Origin: SIG575 sp964474295
GTDB lineage: Bacteria > Bacillota > Clostridia > Oscillospirales > Acutalibacteraceae
Length of the DNA stretch: 44,229 bases
Assembly: GCA_964474295.1 (NCBI GenBank)
Contig: CAYYRN010000011.1
Coordinates: 1 to 44,229, forward strand
Direction of reading: 5' to 3'
In this document: piece by piece, positions 1-7,611 of the stretch
How the letters are laid out: the number at the start of each line of letters is the position of its first letter
Position numbering within the stretch: the first letter of the stretch is position 1
Program-made: the position numbers and the translations under genes
The notes under the pieces: generated by a model
What the model was told of the DNA's origin: nothing
What the model saw: the letters and a program-made list of their open reading frames with translations, nothing else
The model's database searches: none

Positions 1-1346
1 GTAAATTCAACGCTTTCAAGCTCCTTGCCGGTAAGAATTTCGGCAGCGTAACGCAATGCAGCTTCCATAACACCGCCGGTTGCACCGAAAATAACACCTG
101 CACCCGTACCCTCACCGAGAGGATTGTCAAACTGCTCATCGGGAAGAATATCAAAATTGATACCTGCTGTTTTAATCATACTTGCAAGCTCACGGGTTGT
201 TATTGAATAGTCAACATCCGCAAAGCCCGAAGCCGCCTGGTCATCACGCTTGTTTTCGCCTTTTTTAGCCGTACAGGGCATAACGGCAACAACAACAATG
301 TTTTCGGGGTCAATGTTCATCTTTTGAGCATACCACGTCTTCATCACTGCACCGAACATCTGCTGCGGTGATTTACAGCTTGAAAGGTTGTCTATCTGTT
401 CGGGATAATAATGCTCACAGTAGTTTACCCAACCGGGTGAACACGAAGTGATAAGCGGAAGCGCTCCGCCGTTTTTAATTCTGTGGATAAGCTCCGTGCC
501 TTCCTCCATAATTGTGAGGTCAGCGGAGAAGTCCGTGTCAAAAACTTTGTTAAAGCCGAGTCTGTGAAGAGCCGCAGCCATTTTGCCCGTTACGTTTGTA
601 CCGATTTTGTATCCGAAGCATTCACCGAGTGTTACACGGATTGACGGTGCGGTGTTTACAATCACGAACTTATCGGGATCGTTGATTGCATCAAACACAG
701 CTTTTGTGTCGTCTTTTTCGTAAAGAGCGCCTGTGGGACAGTTAACAATACACTGACCGCACTCAACGCAAGCATACGATGCAAGACCTTTTTCAAATGC
801 CGAACCGATATGTGTGTCGAATCCACGGGCATTTGCTCCGATTACCGAAATTGCCTGATTATCGCAAGCTGCCACACAGCGGCGGCAAAGAATACATTTA
901 TTGTTATCTCTAATCATATGAGTTGCCGAAGTGTCAAGCTCATAAACAGGTTTTTCGCCGTCAAAATGACCTTCGTTTTCAACGCCGTATTCAAGGCAGA
1001 GCTTTTGAAGTTCACAGCTTCCGCTGCGTACACAGGAAAGACACTTTCTTTCGTGTGTTGAAAGAAGAAGCTCAAGTGTTGTTCTTCTTGAATCGTGAAC
1101 ACGCTGAGTGTTTGTGAAAACCTCCATTCCCTCATTTACGGGGAAAACGCAGGATGAAACAAGACGGTTACCTCTGGGACCTGCAACCTCAACCATACAG
1201 AATCGGCAAGCACCGATTTGATTGATTTCTTTGAGGAAGCAAAGCGTGGGGATTTCGATGCCTGCATATCTTGCGGCTTCGAGAATTGTTATACCGTTTG
1301 GCACGCTGAAGGGCATGCCGTTGATTTTAATATTTACCATTTCCAT
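1..1346 (-). CDS. hydA: [FeFe] hydrogenase catalytic subunit, HydA/HndD type (3' end outside window)
   Basis: Catalytic subunit of a multimeric NAD(P)-linked, probably electron-bifurcating [FeFe] hydrogenase in the cytoplasm; about 448 residues are visible and the C-terminus is cut by the window edge. The translation shows an N-terminal [2Fe-2S] plant-ferredoxin domain (Cys36, Cys47, Cys50, Cys66), a His-Cys3 [4Fe-4S] segment (HERKCLSC), two CxxCxxC ferredoxin clusters, then the H-cluster domain with L1 read as TSCSPGW (Cys302, Ser303) and L2 as MPCTAKKGE. The L3 motif would lie beyond the edge. The ATG at 1346 follows AAAGGAG. It is the last visible gene of the operon, 20 bp after the NuoF-like gene. 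The serine in L1, where TSCCPGW is usual, is noted separately. The family is certain; cofactor choice and bifurcation are inferred from subunit composition. Confidence 0.95.
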   Translation of the reverse strand, partial: MEMVNIKINGMPFSVPNGITILEAARYAGIEIPTLCFLKEINQIGACRFCMVEVAGPRGNRLVSSCVFPVNEGMEVFTNTQRVHDSRRTTLELLLSTHERKCLSCVRSGSCELQKLCLEYGVENEGHFDGEKPVYELDTSATHMIRDNNKCILCRRCVAACDNQAISVIGANARGFDTHIGSAFEKGLASYACVECGQCIVNCPTGALYEKDDTKAVFDAINDPDKFVIVNTAPSIRVTLGECFGYKIGTNVTGKMAAALHRLGFNKVFDTDFSADLTIMEEGTELIHRIKNGGALPLITSCSPGWVNYCEHYYPEQIDNLSSCKSPQQMFGAVMKTWYAQKMNIDPENIVVVAVMPCTAKKGENKRDDQAASGFADVDYSITTRELASMIKTAGINFDILPDEQFDNPLGEGTGAGVIFGATGGVMEAALRYAAEILTGKELESVEF

Positions 1347-1366
1347 TATTGGCACACTCCTTTCAA

Positions 1367-3157
1367 TTAGCCTTTACTTATAGCGCCGAACTTACAATTG
1401 GATTCGCAAACGCCGCACTTGATACATTTTGAAGTATCGATAACGTGAGGCTGTTTTACAGCACCCGAAATTGCACCTACGGGACATTTTCTTGCACAAA
1501 GAGTACATCCCTTACACTTGTCGGCATCTATCGAATAGCTCAGAAGTGCCTTACAAACACCTGCGGGACATTTTTTGTCAACAACGTGCGCAACATACTC
1601 ATCCCTGAAGAATTTGAGTGTTGCAAGAACGGGGTTCGGAGCTGTCTGACCAAGACCGCAAAGTGAATTTTCCTTGATGTAATGGGCAAGCTTTTCGATT
1701 TCATCGAGTGTTTCAAGCGTTGCCTTGCCGTCTGTTACTTTTTCAAGAAGCTCTCTCAAGCGTTTTGTACCTATACGGCAGGGAGCGCATTTACCGCAGG
1801 ATTCGTCAACGGTAAAGTCGAGGAAGAATTTAGCTATATCAACCATACAGTTATCTTCGTCCATAACAATAAGTCCGCCCGAACCCATCATACATCCGAT
1901 TGCGGTAAGGTTATCGTAATCGATTTCCGTATCCATAAGCGATGCGGGGATACATCCGCCGGAGGGACCGCCCGTCTGCGCCGCTTTGAACTTTTTGCCG
2001 TTGGGAACTCCGCCGCCGATGTCTTCGATTATTTCACGAAGCGTTGTACCCATCGGAATTTCAACAAGACCTGTGTTTGTTATTTTACCGCCGAGGGCAA
2101 ATACCTTTGTACCTGCCGAGCGTTCCGTACCCATTGATCTGAAGAAATCGGCACCCTTGAGGATAATCTGAGGAATGTTGGCAAACGTTTCAACGTTGTT
2201 TTCCGTTGTCGGCTTTGCGAACAAGCCCTTAACTGCCGGATAAGGAGGTCTCGGACGGGGTTCACCTCTGTTGCCCTCGATTGAAGTCATAAGGGCTGTT
2301 TCCTCACCGCAAACGAAAGCACCTGCGCCGAGACGGATAAACAAATCGAAATCGAAACCGGAATTAAAGATATTTTTACCGAGCAAGCCGTGTTCCCTTG
2401 CCTGGTCGATTGCTATTTGCAAACGCTGAACGGCAATCGGGTATTCGGCACGAACATAAACGTAACCTTCGGTTGCACCCGTTGCGTAACCGCAAATTGC
2501 CATAGCTTCTATAATACAGTGCGGGTCGCCTTCGAGAACCGAACGGTCCATAAATGCACCGGGGTCGCCTTCGTCGGCGTTACATACAACATATTTCTGA
2601 TCTGCCGCATTTTTTGACGTAAATTCCCACTTCATACCTGTGGGGAATCCGCCGCCGCCACGTCCTCGAAGGCCCGAATCCTTGACAACCTTAATTACTT
2701 CTTCGGGCGTCATTTCCGTAAGACATTTTGCAAGAGCCTGATAGCCGTCATAAGCGATGTATTCCTCGATGTTTTCGGGGTCGATAACACCGCAGTTACG
2801 AAGGGCGATTCTCTTTTGCTTTTTATAGAAATTGGTTTCGTTGAGCGATTTAACTTCGTTTTCGCTGACGACTGTTTCATCATAAAGAAGACGTGTTACT
2901 ATACGTCCCTTGAGAAGATGTTCTTCAACAATTTCAGGAACGTCTTCTACCTTAACTTCGCTGTAGAAGCATCCTTCCGGATAAACAATCATAATAGGAC
3001 CTAATGCGCAAAGTCCGAAGCAACCGGTTTTTATAACCTTGATTTCGTTTTCAAGGCCTTTATCGGCAAGCTCTTTTTCAAGAGCCTCGATAATCGCTCC
3101 GCTGTTTGAGGAGGTACAACCGGTACCGCCGCAAACCAGTACGTGTGAACGATACAT
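1367..3157 (-). CDS. hydB: NuoF-like flavoprotein subunit of the multimeric [FeFe] hydrogenase (HydB/HndC)
   Basis: Diaphorase subunit that exchanges electrons with NAD(P)H through FMN and passes them to HydA. The 596-residue protein has an N-terminal thioredoxin-like [2Fe-2S] domain (Cys9, Cys14, Cys46, Cys50), a NuoF core with the FMN-binding glycine stretch RGRGGGGFPTG and the NADH-site motif GAGAFVCGEETAL, the [4Fe-4S] motif ESCGKCAPCRIGT, and a C-terminal pair of CxxCxxCxxxCP ferredoxin clusters. This architecture is standard for bifurcating hydrogenases. I start at the ATG at 3157, preceded by AAGGGAGG; an in-frame start 24 bases upstream would overlap the preceding gene and has no better ribosome site. 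It lies between the HndB-like ferredoxin gene and hydA. Confidence 0.96.
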   Translation of the reverse strand: MYRSHVLVCGGTGCTSSNSGAIIEALEKELADKGLENEIKVIKTGCFGLCALGPIMIVYPEGCFYSEVKVEDVPEIVEEHLLKGRIVTRLLYDETVVSENEVKSLNETNFYKKQKRIALRNCGVIDPENIEEYIAYDGYQALAKCLTEMTPEEVIKVVKDSGLRGRGGGGFPTGMKWEFTSKNAADQKYVVCNADEGDPGAFMDRSVLEGDPHCIIEAMAICGYATGATEGYVYVRAEYPIAVQRLQIAIDQAREHGLLGKNIFNSGFDFDLFIRLGAGAFVCGEETALMTSIEGNRGEPRPRPPYPAVKGLFAKPTTENNVETFANIPQIILKGADFFRSMGTERSAGTKVFALGGKITNTGLVEIPMGTTLREIIEDIGGGVPNGKKFKAAQTGGPSGGCIPASLMDTEIDYDNLTAIGCMMGSGGLIVMDEDNCMVDIAKFFLDFTVDESCGKCAPCRIGTKRLRELLEKVTDGKATLETLDEIEKLAHYIKENSLCGLGQTAPNPVLATLKFFRDEYVAHVVDKKCPAGVCKALLSYSIDADKCKGCTLCARKCPVGAISGAVKQPHVIDTSKCIKCGVCESNCKFGAISKG

Positions 3158-3170
3158 TATTTTTCCTCCC

Positions 3171-3551
3171 TTACTTTTCAATAGACGCTACCGTATACTC
3201 GGTAACGGGATTTCCGTTTACAATGTGATCCGCAACAACTCTCGCAACTTTTTCGGGAGTCATTTTGATATAAGTAACTTTTTCCTCACCCGGTACAAAA
3301 ACCTCAACAATAGGTTCATACTGGCACATACCTATACATCCTGTCTGTGAAACGGTAACGTGATGAAGATTTCTTTTTGCTATTTCATCAACAAAGCCGT
3401 TGAGTACGGGACGTGCGCCTGCCGCAATACCGCAGGTTGCCATGCCGACAACAACTCTTGTTATATTTTCACTGCCGTCCTTAGTTTCTCTTGTTGTGAT
3501 ATTTGCCTGTGCCTTTGCTTTTATTGCAAGTAATTCTTCAAGTGTTTTCAT
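3171..3551 (-). CDS. hndB: HndB-like thioredoxin-fold [2Fe-2S] ferredoxin subunit
   Basis: Small subunit (126 residues) of the NAD(P)-linked hydrogenase, presumed to be an electron carrier. It begins with a short amphipathic helix, then a thioredoxin-like fold with the family motifs GMATCGIAAGA and TGCIGMCQYEP, whose cysteines are the probable [2Fe-2S] ligands. I chose the ATG at 3551, which sits six to nine bases after GAGGTG; a start 12 bases further up would bury that site. The start overlaps the end of the upstream HATPase gene by 14 bp, suggesting translational coupling. It is 13 bp from the NuoF-like gene. The family assignment is secure; the exact electron path is not visible here. Confidence 0.92.
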   Translation of the reverse strand: MKTLEELLAIKAKAQANITTRETKDGSENITRVVVGMATCGIAAGARPVLNGFVDEIAKRNLHHVTVSQTGCIGMCQYEPIVEVFVPGEEKVTYIKMTPEKVARVVADHIVNGNPVTEYTVASIEK

Positions 3552-4104
3552 TTTTTGCCACACCTCCGCAAATAATTTGTGTTTGTTCGCTGATATAATC
3601 CTTTAGCCACAATCTGACTTCGTTTTCATTAAAGCTCACTCCGCCGAGAATTTTTTTCAATTCCCTCGTATCGAGTTCAAACTCCCTTTCATCAACCCGA
3701 AAGCGGTAAACAAAATCAATATCTTCGTGCATGGTAATGAGCATTAATATTGTCGCATCGATATCTCCGAGTGGTGTATAATCGATGCTTTGCGTGTAAA
3801 ATAAAGCCGAAATTTCGGTTCCCTCACCGAGAGCTGATTTTAAATCAAGACAGCCTCCCGTCAGTTCCGCAGCCATTTTAAACAGAGGTATTCCCATACC
3901 GACCTTTCTTGTGGTTCTGGTAGTGTAAAAAGGATCCATTACGTTTTTTAATGTTTCCTCACTCATTCCCCTGCCGTTATCACGGATTTTTATTGAAAGA
4001 GTGTGTTTTTTCGTATCCTCAAAAACTTCAATTTCAATAACACTCGCTCCTGCACTGACCGAATTTTCGGTAATATCGAGAACATTCAGTGACAACTCAC
4101 GCAT
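3538..4104 (-). CDS. HATPase-domain protein of the hydrogenase operon (no histidine phosphoacceptor)
   Basis: A 188-residue protein whose first 110 residues form a GHKL/HATPase_c ATP-binding fold: N-box LDITENS, G1 box DNGRGM, and G2 box GMGIPLF. No dimerisation/phosphoacceptor H-box, sensor or membrane segment is present, so it is not a complete sensor kinase. The C-terminal 75 residues are acidic and unassigned. It sits inside the structural hydrogenase operon, 3 bp after the NuoE-like gene and overlapping hndB. Such proteins recur in clostridial hydrogenase operons but I know of no proven function. A regulatory kinase-like or maturation role is inference. Confidence 0.88.
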   Translation of the reverse strand: MRELSLNVLDITENSVSAGASVIEIEVFEDTKKHTLSIKIRDNGRGMSEETLKNVMDPFYTTRTTRKVGMGIPLFKMAAELTGGCLDLKSALGEGTEISALFYTQSIDYTPLGDIDATILMLITMHEDIDFVYRFRVDEREFELDTRELKKILGGVSFNENEVRLWLKDYISEQTQIICGGVAKNENT

Positions 4105-4107
4105 AGC

Positions 4108-4605
4108 TTATGCCTGATATTTTGCCACGATATCGGGGATATCCTTTGCTTCAAGCTTTCCGTAAACCTCATCGTTTACAGTAATAACGGGTGCAAGACC
4201 GCAAGCACCGATGCAGCGGCAATCTTCAAGCGAAAATCTGCCGTCGGGCGTACATTCCTTAGCACCTATTCCGAGAACCTCTTCAAGCTTGTCGATAAGC
4301 TGCTGAGCGCCTTTTACATAGCAAGCCGTTCCGAGACAAACCGAAAAGTTGTACTCACCCTTGGGTGAAAGCGAAAACTGTGCATAGAAAGTCGATACAC
4401 CGTAAACCTTTTCGACCGGCACGTTCATTCCGTCCGCAATCATCTTTTGAACCTCAAGCGGAAGATAGCCGTAAATGCCCTGCGCTTCCTGCATTACATG
4501 CATAAGAAGGCTTTTGTCGTGCTTGCTTTCCTCAATAACAGCATCAAGCTTTGCTTTCTGCTCAGGTGTGCCGTTAAAGGGGTTATTGCTGATTTTTTTA
4601 ACCAT
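4108..4605 (-). CDS. hydC: NuoE-like [2Fe-2S] subunit of the multimeric hydrogenase (HydC/HndA)
   Basis: A 165-residue NuoE/HndA subunit. An N-terminal helical bundle (about residues 10-75, including the family phrase LMHVMQEAQGIYGYLP) precedes a thioredoxin-like [2Fe-2S] domain with ligands in CLGTACYVKGA and CRCIGACGLAP. It shuttles electrons between the flavoprotein subunit and partner proteins. It is the first gene of the structural hydrogenase operon; the ATG at 4605 follows AAAGGAGG and a 163-bp leader holding a near-consensus promoter and a 12-bp palindrome. Confidence 0.95.
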   Translation of the reverse strand: MVKKISNNPFNGTPEQKAKLDAVIEESKHDKSLLMHVMQEAQGIYGYLPLEVQKMIADGMNVPVEKVYGVSTFYAQFSLSPKGEYNFSVCLGTACYVKGAQQLIDKLEEVLGIGAKECTPDGRFSLEDCRCIGACGLAPVITVNDEVYGKLEAKDIPDIVAKYQA

Positions 4606-4677
4606 TACTGTTCCTCCTTTTCACAAGCTGGACTTTTACAAGCAGCGAAATACACTGCTTACAAAAGTATAAATCAA

Positions 4678-4708
4678 AGCAAATAATTAAATAACTTAAT
4701 TATTTGCT
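4678..4708. promoter_or_regulatory. Perfect 12-bp inverted repeat just downstream of the hydrogenase promoter
   Basis: Arms AGCAAATAATTA and TAATTATTTGCT are perfectly complementary around a 7-base spacer. The repeat lies about +10 to +40 relative to the predicted start of transcription, a typical repressor-operator position. It could also form a 5' UTR hairpin. It does not match the Rex consensus that I know (TTGTTAAnnnnTTAACAA). Regulator unknown. Confidence 0.6.
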
Positions 4709-4723
4709 AAAACATACGTCGAT

Positions 4724-4752
4724 ATTGTAACATAAGATATGTAAAAAATCAA
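4724..4752 (-). promoter_or_regulatory. Sigma-A-type promoter of the hydrogenase structural operon
   Basis: On the minus strand a -35 TTGATT and a -10 TACAAT are separated by exactly 17 bp, about 120 bp upstream of the NuoE-like start codon. It separates the upstream signalling-like cassette from the structural genes, so the two can be expressed independently. Confidence 0.7.
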
Positions 4753-4768
4753 TATTAAACGAATAAAT

Positions 4769-5485
4769 CTAACGTGTTTTGTCTATAATCGACAAAATAC
4801 TTTTGATGTCTTTTGAGGTCACATTCATTTTTCCTCCCGCAGAGGCGATGTTTTCAAGGTAATGTGCATCGGAGCTTGTAAAAATATTCATTTTGCCGAG
4901 TGCGGGATATTTTTCCTTATATTCCGTTATGTTTGCTTTTGACGTAATTTCGGCAGATGAAAAGCCCATACTTTCATCAATTGTACCGAGATTTGAAATG
5001 ATGCTGTAGGATGCCCTGTCAATATGTGCGGGGAAAGCCACACCCGAATATTCCTTTACAATTTCGGGAACTCTGCCCACCGAAATATTCGCCGCAGTTG
5101 TCAGCAGCAGGCTCTCGCTTGAGAGAATGTTATCCCTTTCGTCCATAATCAACTGTTCTCCGAAAATTTCGAGACGGTTGGGAACGGGAGGAATCAGAGT
5201 ATGAACGTATTCGGAAAATGCCTCTGCACTTTTCAAATCGGGAAAAAGGCATACAATATGCACTTCCTCCGACGTACACAATTCCATACCGGGAATTACG
5301 ATAATTTCAGCCTGTTCGCCCGCTTTCAAAGCCGCCGCACAGTTAAGGCAGGTGTTATGGTCGGTAAGTGCCACGGCATCAAGCCCCATAACCTTAGCCA
5401 TATTGACAAGGTTATACGGTGTCATTTCGTTATCTCCGCACGGTGAAAGACAGGAATGTAAATGGAAATCGTAGTTTAATTCCAC
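4769..5485 (-). CDS. PHP-domain metal-dependent phosphoesterase
   Basis: A 238-residue PHP-family protein, related to histidinol phosphatase and DNA polymerase PHP domains. It carries the metal-site motifs DFHLHSCLSPCGDN near the N-terminus, LTDHNTC, and SSDAHYLENI near the C-terminus. The expected activity is hydrolysis of a phosphoester; the substrate is unknown. I start at the GTG at 5485, which lies five bases after GGGAGGGA, rather than at an ATG 30 bases upstream that is inside the preceding gene. It is the last gene of the signalling-like cassette beside the hydrogenase operon. A link to hydrogen or redox metabolism is inferred from location. Confidence 0.88.
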   Translation of the reverse strand: MELNYDFHLHSCLSPCGDNEMTPYNLVNMAKVMGLDAVALTDHNTCLNCAAALKAGEQAEIIVIPGMELCTSEEVHIVCLFPDLKSAEAFSEYVHTLIPPVPNRLEIFGEQLIMDERDNILSSESLLLTTAANISVGRVPEIVKEYSGVAFPAHIDRASYSIISNLGTIDESMGFSSAEITSKANITEYKEKYPALGKMNIFTSSDAHYLENIASAGGKMNVTSKDIKSILSIIDKTR

Positions 5486-5498
5486 ATTTATCCCTCCC

Positions 5499-5834
5499 TC
5501 AGCCGAGCATTTCATAAACCTTTACCGCAGTTTCGTATGTATTCATTTTCGTTTGCAGGACAATGACGTTATTCTCTTTTGCACGCTTGAGTGCATCTTC
5601 GTCAAACGCCGCATTTTCCGTAAGAACAATGCAGGCAACATCCGCAAGCACCGCAACGCCGATTGAATTTACATTGCCCATCACGGTCAGCCATACGTCA
5701 CCCTCATTCGCTCTTGACATAACCCAGCTTAACAAATCGCCGCAATAGCATCCGCTTGCCTGTCTTGTTTCGATATCCGCTTCGCTCAAAATCTTCATTG
5801 AATATTTTTCAGCCAGCTCTTTAACCTTAATCAA
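5499..5834 (-). CDS. DRTGG-domain protein (copy 1)
   Basis: A 111-residue protein resembling the DRTGG domain found in some CBS, phosphotransacetylase and clostridial stand-alone proteins. Recognisable stretches are SGCYCGDLLSWVM, VWLTVMGNVN and LADVACIVLTE. The start is the TTG at 5834, placed six bases after GAGGTG; the in-frame ATG 81 bases upstream would overlap the previous gene and give an atypical N-terminus. It lies 25 bp after the divergent hydrogenase-like gene and 13 bp before the PHP gene. It is a paralogue of the protein at 7611-7961. The function of the domain is not established; ligand sensing is a guess. Confidence 0.82.
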   Translation of the reverse strand: MIKVKELAEKYSMKILSEADIETRQASGCYCGDLLSWVMSRANEGDVWLTVMGNVNSIGVAVLADVACIVLTENAAFDEDALKRAKENNVIVLQTKMNTYETAVKVYEMLG

Positions 5835-5859
5835 GTGCGTCACCTCGCAAAAACAAAAA

Positions 5860-7152
5860 TTACTGTTCCTTTCTATACGGTGCGGGAACCAAATTTTGCA
5901 TATCCTTTTCGTCAAACTGTTTTCTCAAAAGGAACATACAATCGTTTATACTCGCATAACCTTTTACAACGTCCTCCGCAAGTGCCTTGCACGACGGCGC
6001 ACCGCAGGTTCCGCAGTCAAGTCCCGGCAGACGTTTTTGAATTTCGTTGATGTCATTCATCATTCGCATAGCATCCTTGATGTTGCCCGACAAACGCATT
6101 ACGGGAAGCTCCTCCAAGGGGTTATCCCAAAACATACTTTCGGGAACATCATCCTCGCCTATTCTGTTGCAGGCAATCGGCAAATATTTTTTAAGTGCCT
6201 GAAGCCGATTTTTCGCTATGTAGGGATTTTCCGCAGTAAGGCAACCTCCCACGCAGCCGCCCGTACAGGCATTAAGCTCGATAAAATCGACATCGTTGAG
6301 CTTGCCGTCCTCGATTTCACCGAGAATTTTCATAACGTTTTCTATTCCGTCAACGTGCAGGCTGTTATCAAGCAGCAAAGCGGATGCCTCGCCGCCGCTT
6401 ATCGCCCAACCGACGCCGATTCTGCCCGACTGCTGAATGTTTTCGATTTCGCTGACCTTTTTCATCTGCTGAACGGTAACCGTGTAAATATCGCTTATCG
6501 CAACAGCACCGTCGAGGTTTGATTTTTCCCCGAAAATAGGCTGCTTTATCGCCGTTATTTTTGCAGGACACGGAGTGATGAAAAATATCCCTATATCCTC
6601 GGACTTAAACCCTTTTTCTTCCATTGCTTTTTTTCGTGCGATTTTTGCGGCTTCTTCAAAAGGAGCGTTTAAATTCACAACGTGGGGAATAAGTTCGGGA
6701 AAAGAAATTCTGATAAGACGGCAAACCGCAGGGCAAGCCGAAGAAATAACCGGCTTTTGCAGTTTTCCCGAAGCTATCAGCTTCCTTGTCGCATCTGAAA
6801 CCAGCTCCGCACCCTTCGACACCTCCGCAACCTCGTCAAAGCCGAGCCTTTTGAGTGCGCTCAAAACAATGTTGATGTCGTCAAGATTGTTAAACTGTCC
6901 GTAAAGTGCAGGTGCAGGGAGAGCGATTCTGTATTTGTAGTTTGTTATGTTGTTGAGCGATTCTCTTTCGGCATACTTTGCATGATGCGGGCAAACTCTT
7001 ATACACTCGCCGCAATCAATACATCTTTCGTGAATCATTTTTGCCTTTCCCTTGCGAACCCTTATCGCTTCGGTAGGGCATCTCTTGATACAATTCATAC
7101 AGCCGAGACACTTTTCGGTATCCAGCCGTACGGAATGAACATATTTATCCAT
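5860..7152 (-). CDS. Divergent [FeFe]-hydrogenase-like iron-sulfur protein (putative sensory type)
   Basis: A 430-residue iron-sulfur protein. Residues 1-60 hold two [4Fe-4S] ferredoxin motifs (Cys15, 18, 21, 25 and Cys44, 47, 50, 54). The middle is an [FeFe]-hydrogenase large-subunit domain with modified H-cluster motifs: L1 read as SACPAVC, L2 as TPCPAKITA, L3 as CTGGCVGGC. The last 60 residues contain CGTCGAPSC and a later Cys, resembling the [4Fe-4S] domain of RnfB and the CODH corrinoid protein. The cysteine that normally relays protons in L1 is alanine, as in sensory hydrogenases. There is no PAS domain. The ATG at 7152 follows AAGGCGGGTG. Being flanked by DRTGG, HATPase and PHP genes suggests H2 or redox sensing rather than turnover; that is inference. 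Confidence 0.9.
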   Translation of the reverse strand: MDKYVHSVRLDTEKCLGCMNCIKRCPTEAIRVRKGKAKMIHERCIDCGECIRVCPHHAKYAERESLNNITNYKYRIALPAPALYGQFNNLDDINIVLSALKRLGFDEVAEVSKGAELVSDATRKLIASGKLQKPVISSACPAVCRLIRISFPELIPHVVNLNAPFEEAAKIARKKAMEEKGFKSEDIGIFFITPCPAKITAIKQPIFGEKSNLDGAVAISDIYTVTVQQMKKVSEIENIQQSGRIGVGWAISGGEASALLLDNSLHVDGIENVMKILGEIEDGKLNDVDFIELNACTGGCVGGCLTAENPYIAKNRLQALKKYLPIACNRIGEDDVPESMFWDNPLEELPVMRLSGNIKDAMRMMNDINEIQKRLPGLDCGTCGAPSCKALAEDVVKGYASINDCMFLLRKQFDEKDMQNLVPAPYRKEQ

Positions 7153-7188
7153 ACAATAAATTCACCCGCCTTACAATCGGTGATTGTT

Positions 7189-7611
7189 TTATTTAACTGA
7201 AAATTCAAGCGTAATTTTAGTACCGACGCCCACTTTCGTTTCTATCAGCATATTGTCGGCATATTTTTTTATGTTCGGCAAACCCATACCCGCACCGAAG
7301 CCCAAAGCTCTTACGTTATCGGGTGCTGTCGAATATCCTGCCTGCATGGCAAGGTCAATGTCCGGTATTCCGGGGCCTTTATCATCAAGCACCACCGTGA
7401 TTTTTTCCGGTCTGATTTCGCAGGTGATAATTCCGCCGTCTGCGTGAATTACCATATTGATTTCGCCCTCGTAAACGGCAATTGCCACGTTTCTTATCAA
7501 ATTTGAATCAAAGCCCAAGTCTTTAAGTGTACGCTTGATTTTTCCCGAAGCTTCGCCGGCACAGGTAAAATCATCTTTAAGAACCTCGTACTTAAAACTC
7601 AACTCACTCAT
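7189..7611 (-). CDS. RsbW-like HATPase / anti-sigma-factor-type protein
   Basis: A 140-residue protein consisting almost wholly of a GHKL ATPase fold of the RsbW/SpoIIAB kind: N-box YEGEINMVIHA, G1 box DDKGPGIPD, G2 box GFGAGMGLPNI. RsbW-type proteins bind sigma factors and phosphorylate STAS-domain antagonists, but no sigma factor or STAS gene is visible nearby, so the partner is unknown. Its start overlaps the stop of the upstream DRTGG gene by one base (TAATG), and the divergent hydrogenase-like gene follows after 36 bp. It is the second ATPase of this fold in the locus and differs from the one at 3538-4104. Confidence 0.9.
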   Translation of the reverse strand: MSELSFKYEVLKDDFTCAGEASGKIKRTLKDLGFDSNLIRNVAIAVYEGEINMVIHADGGIITCEIRPEKITVVLDDKGPGIPDIDLAMQAGYSTAPDNVRALGFGAGMGLPNIKKYADNMLIETKVGVGTKITLEFSVK

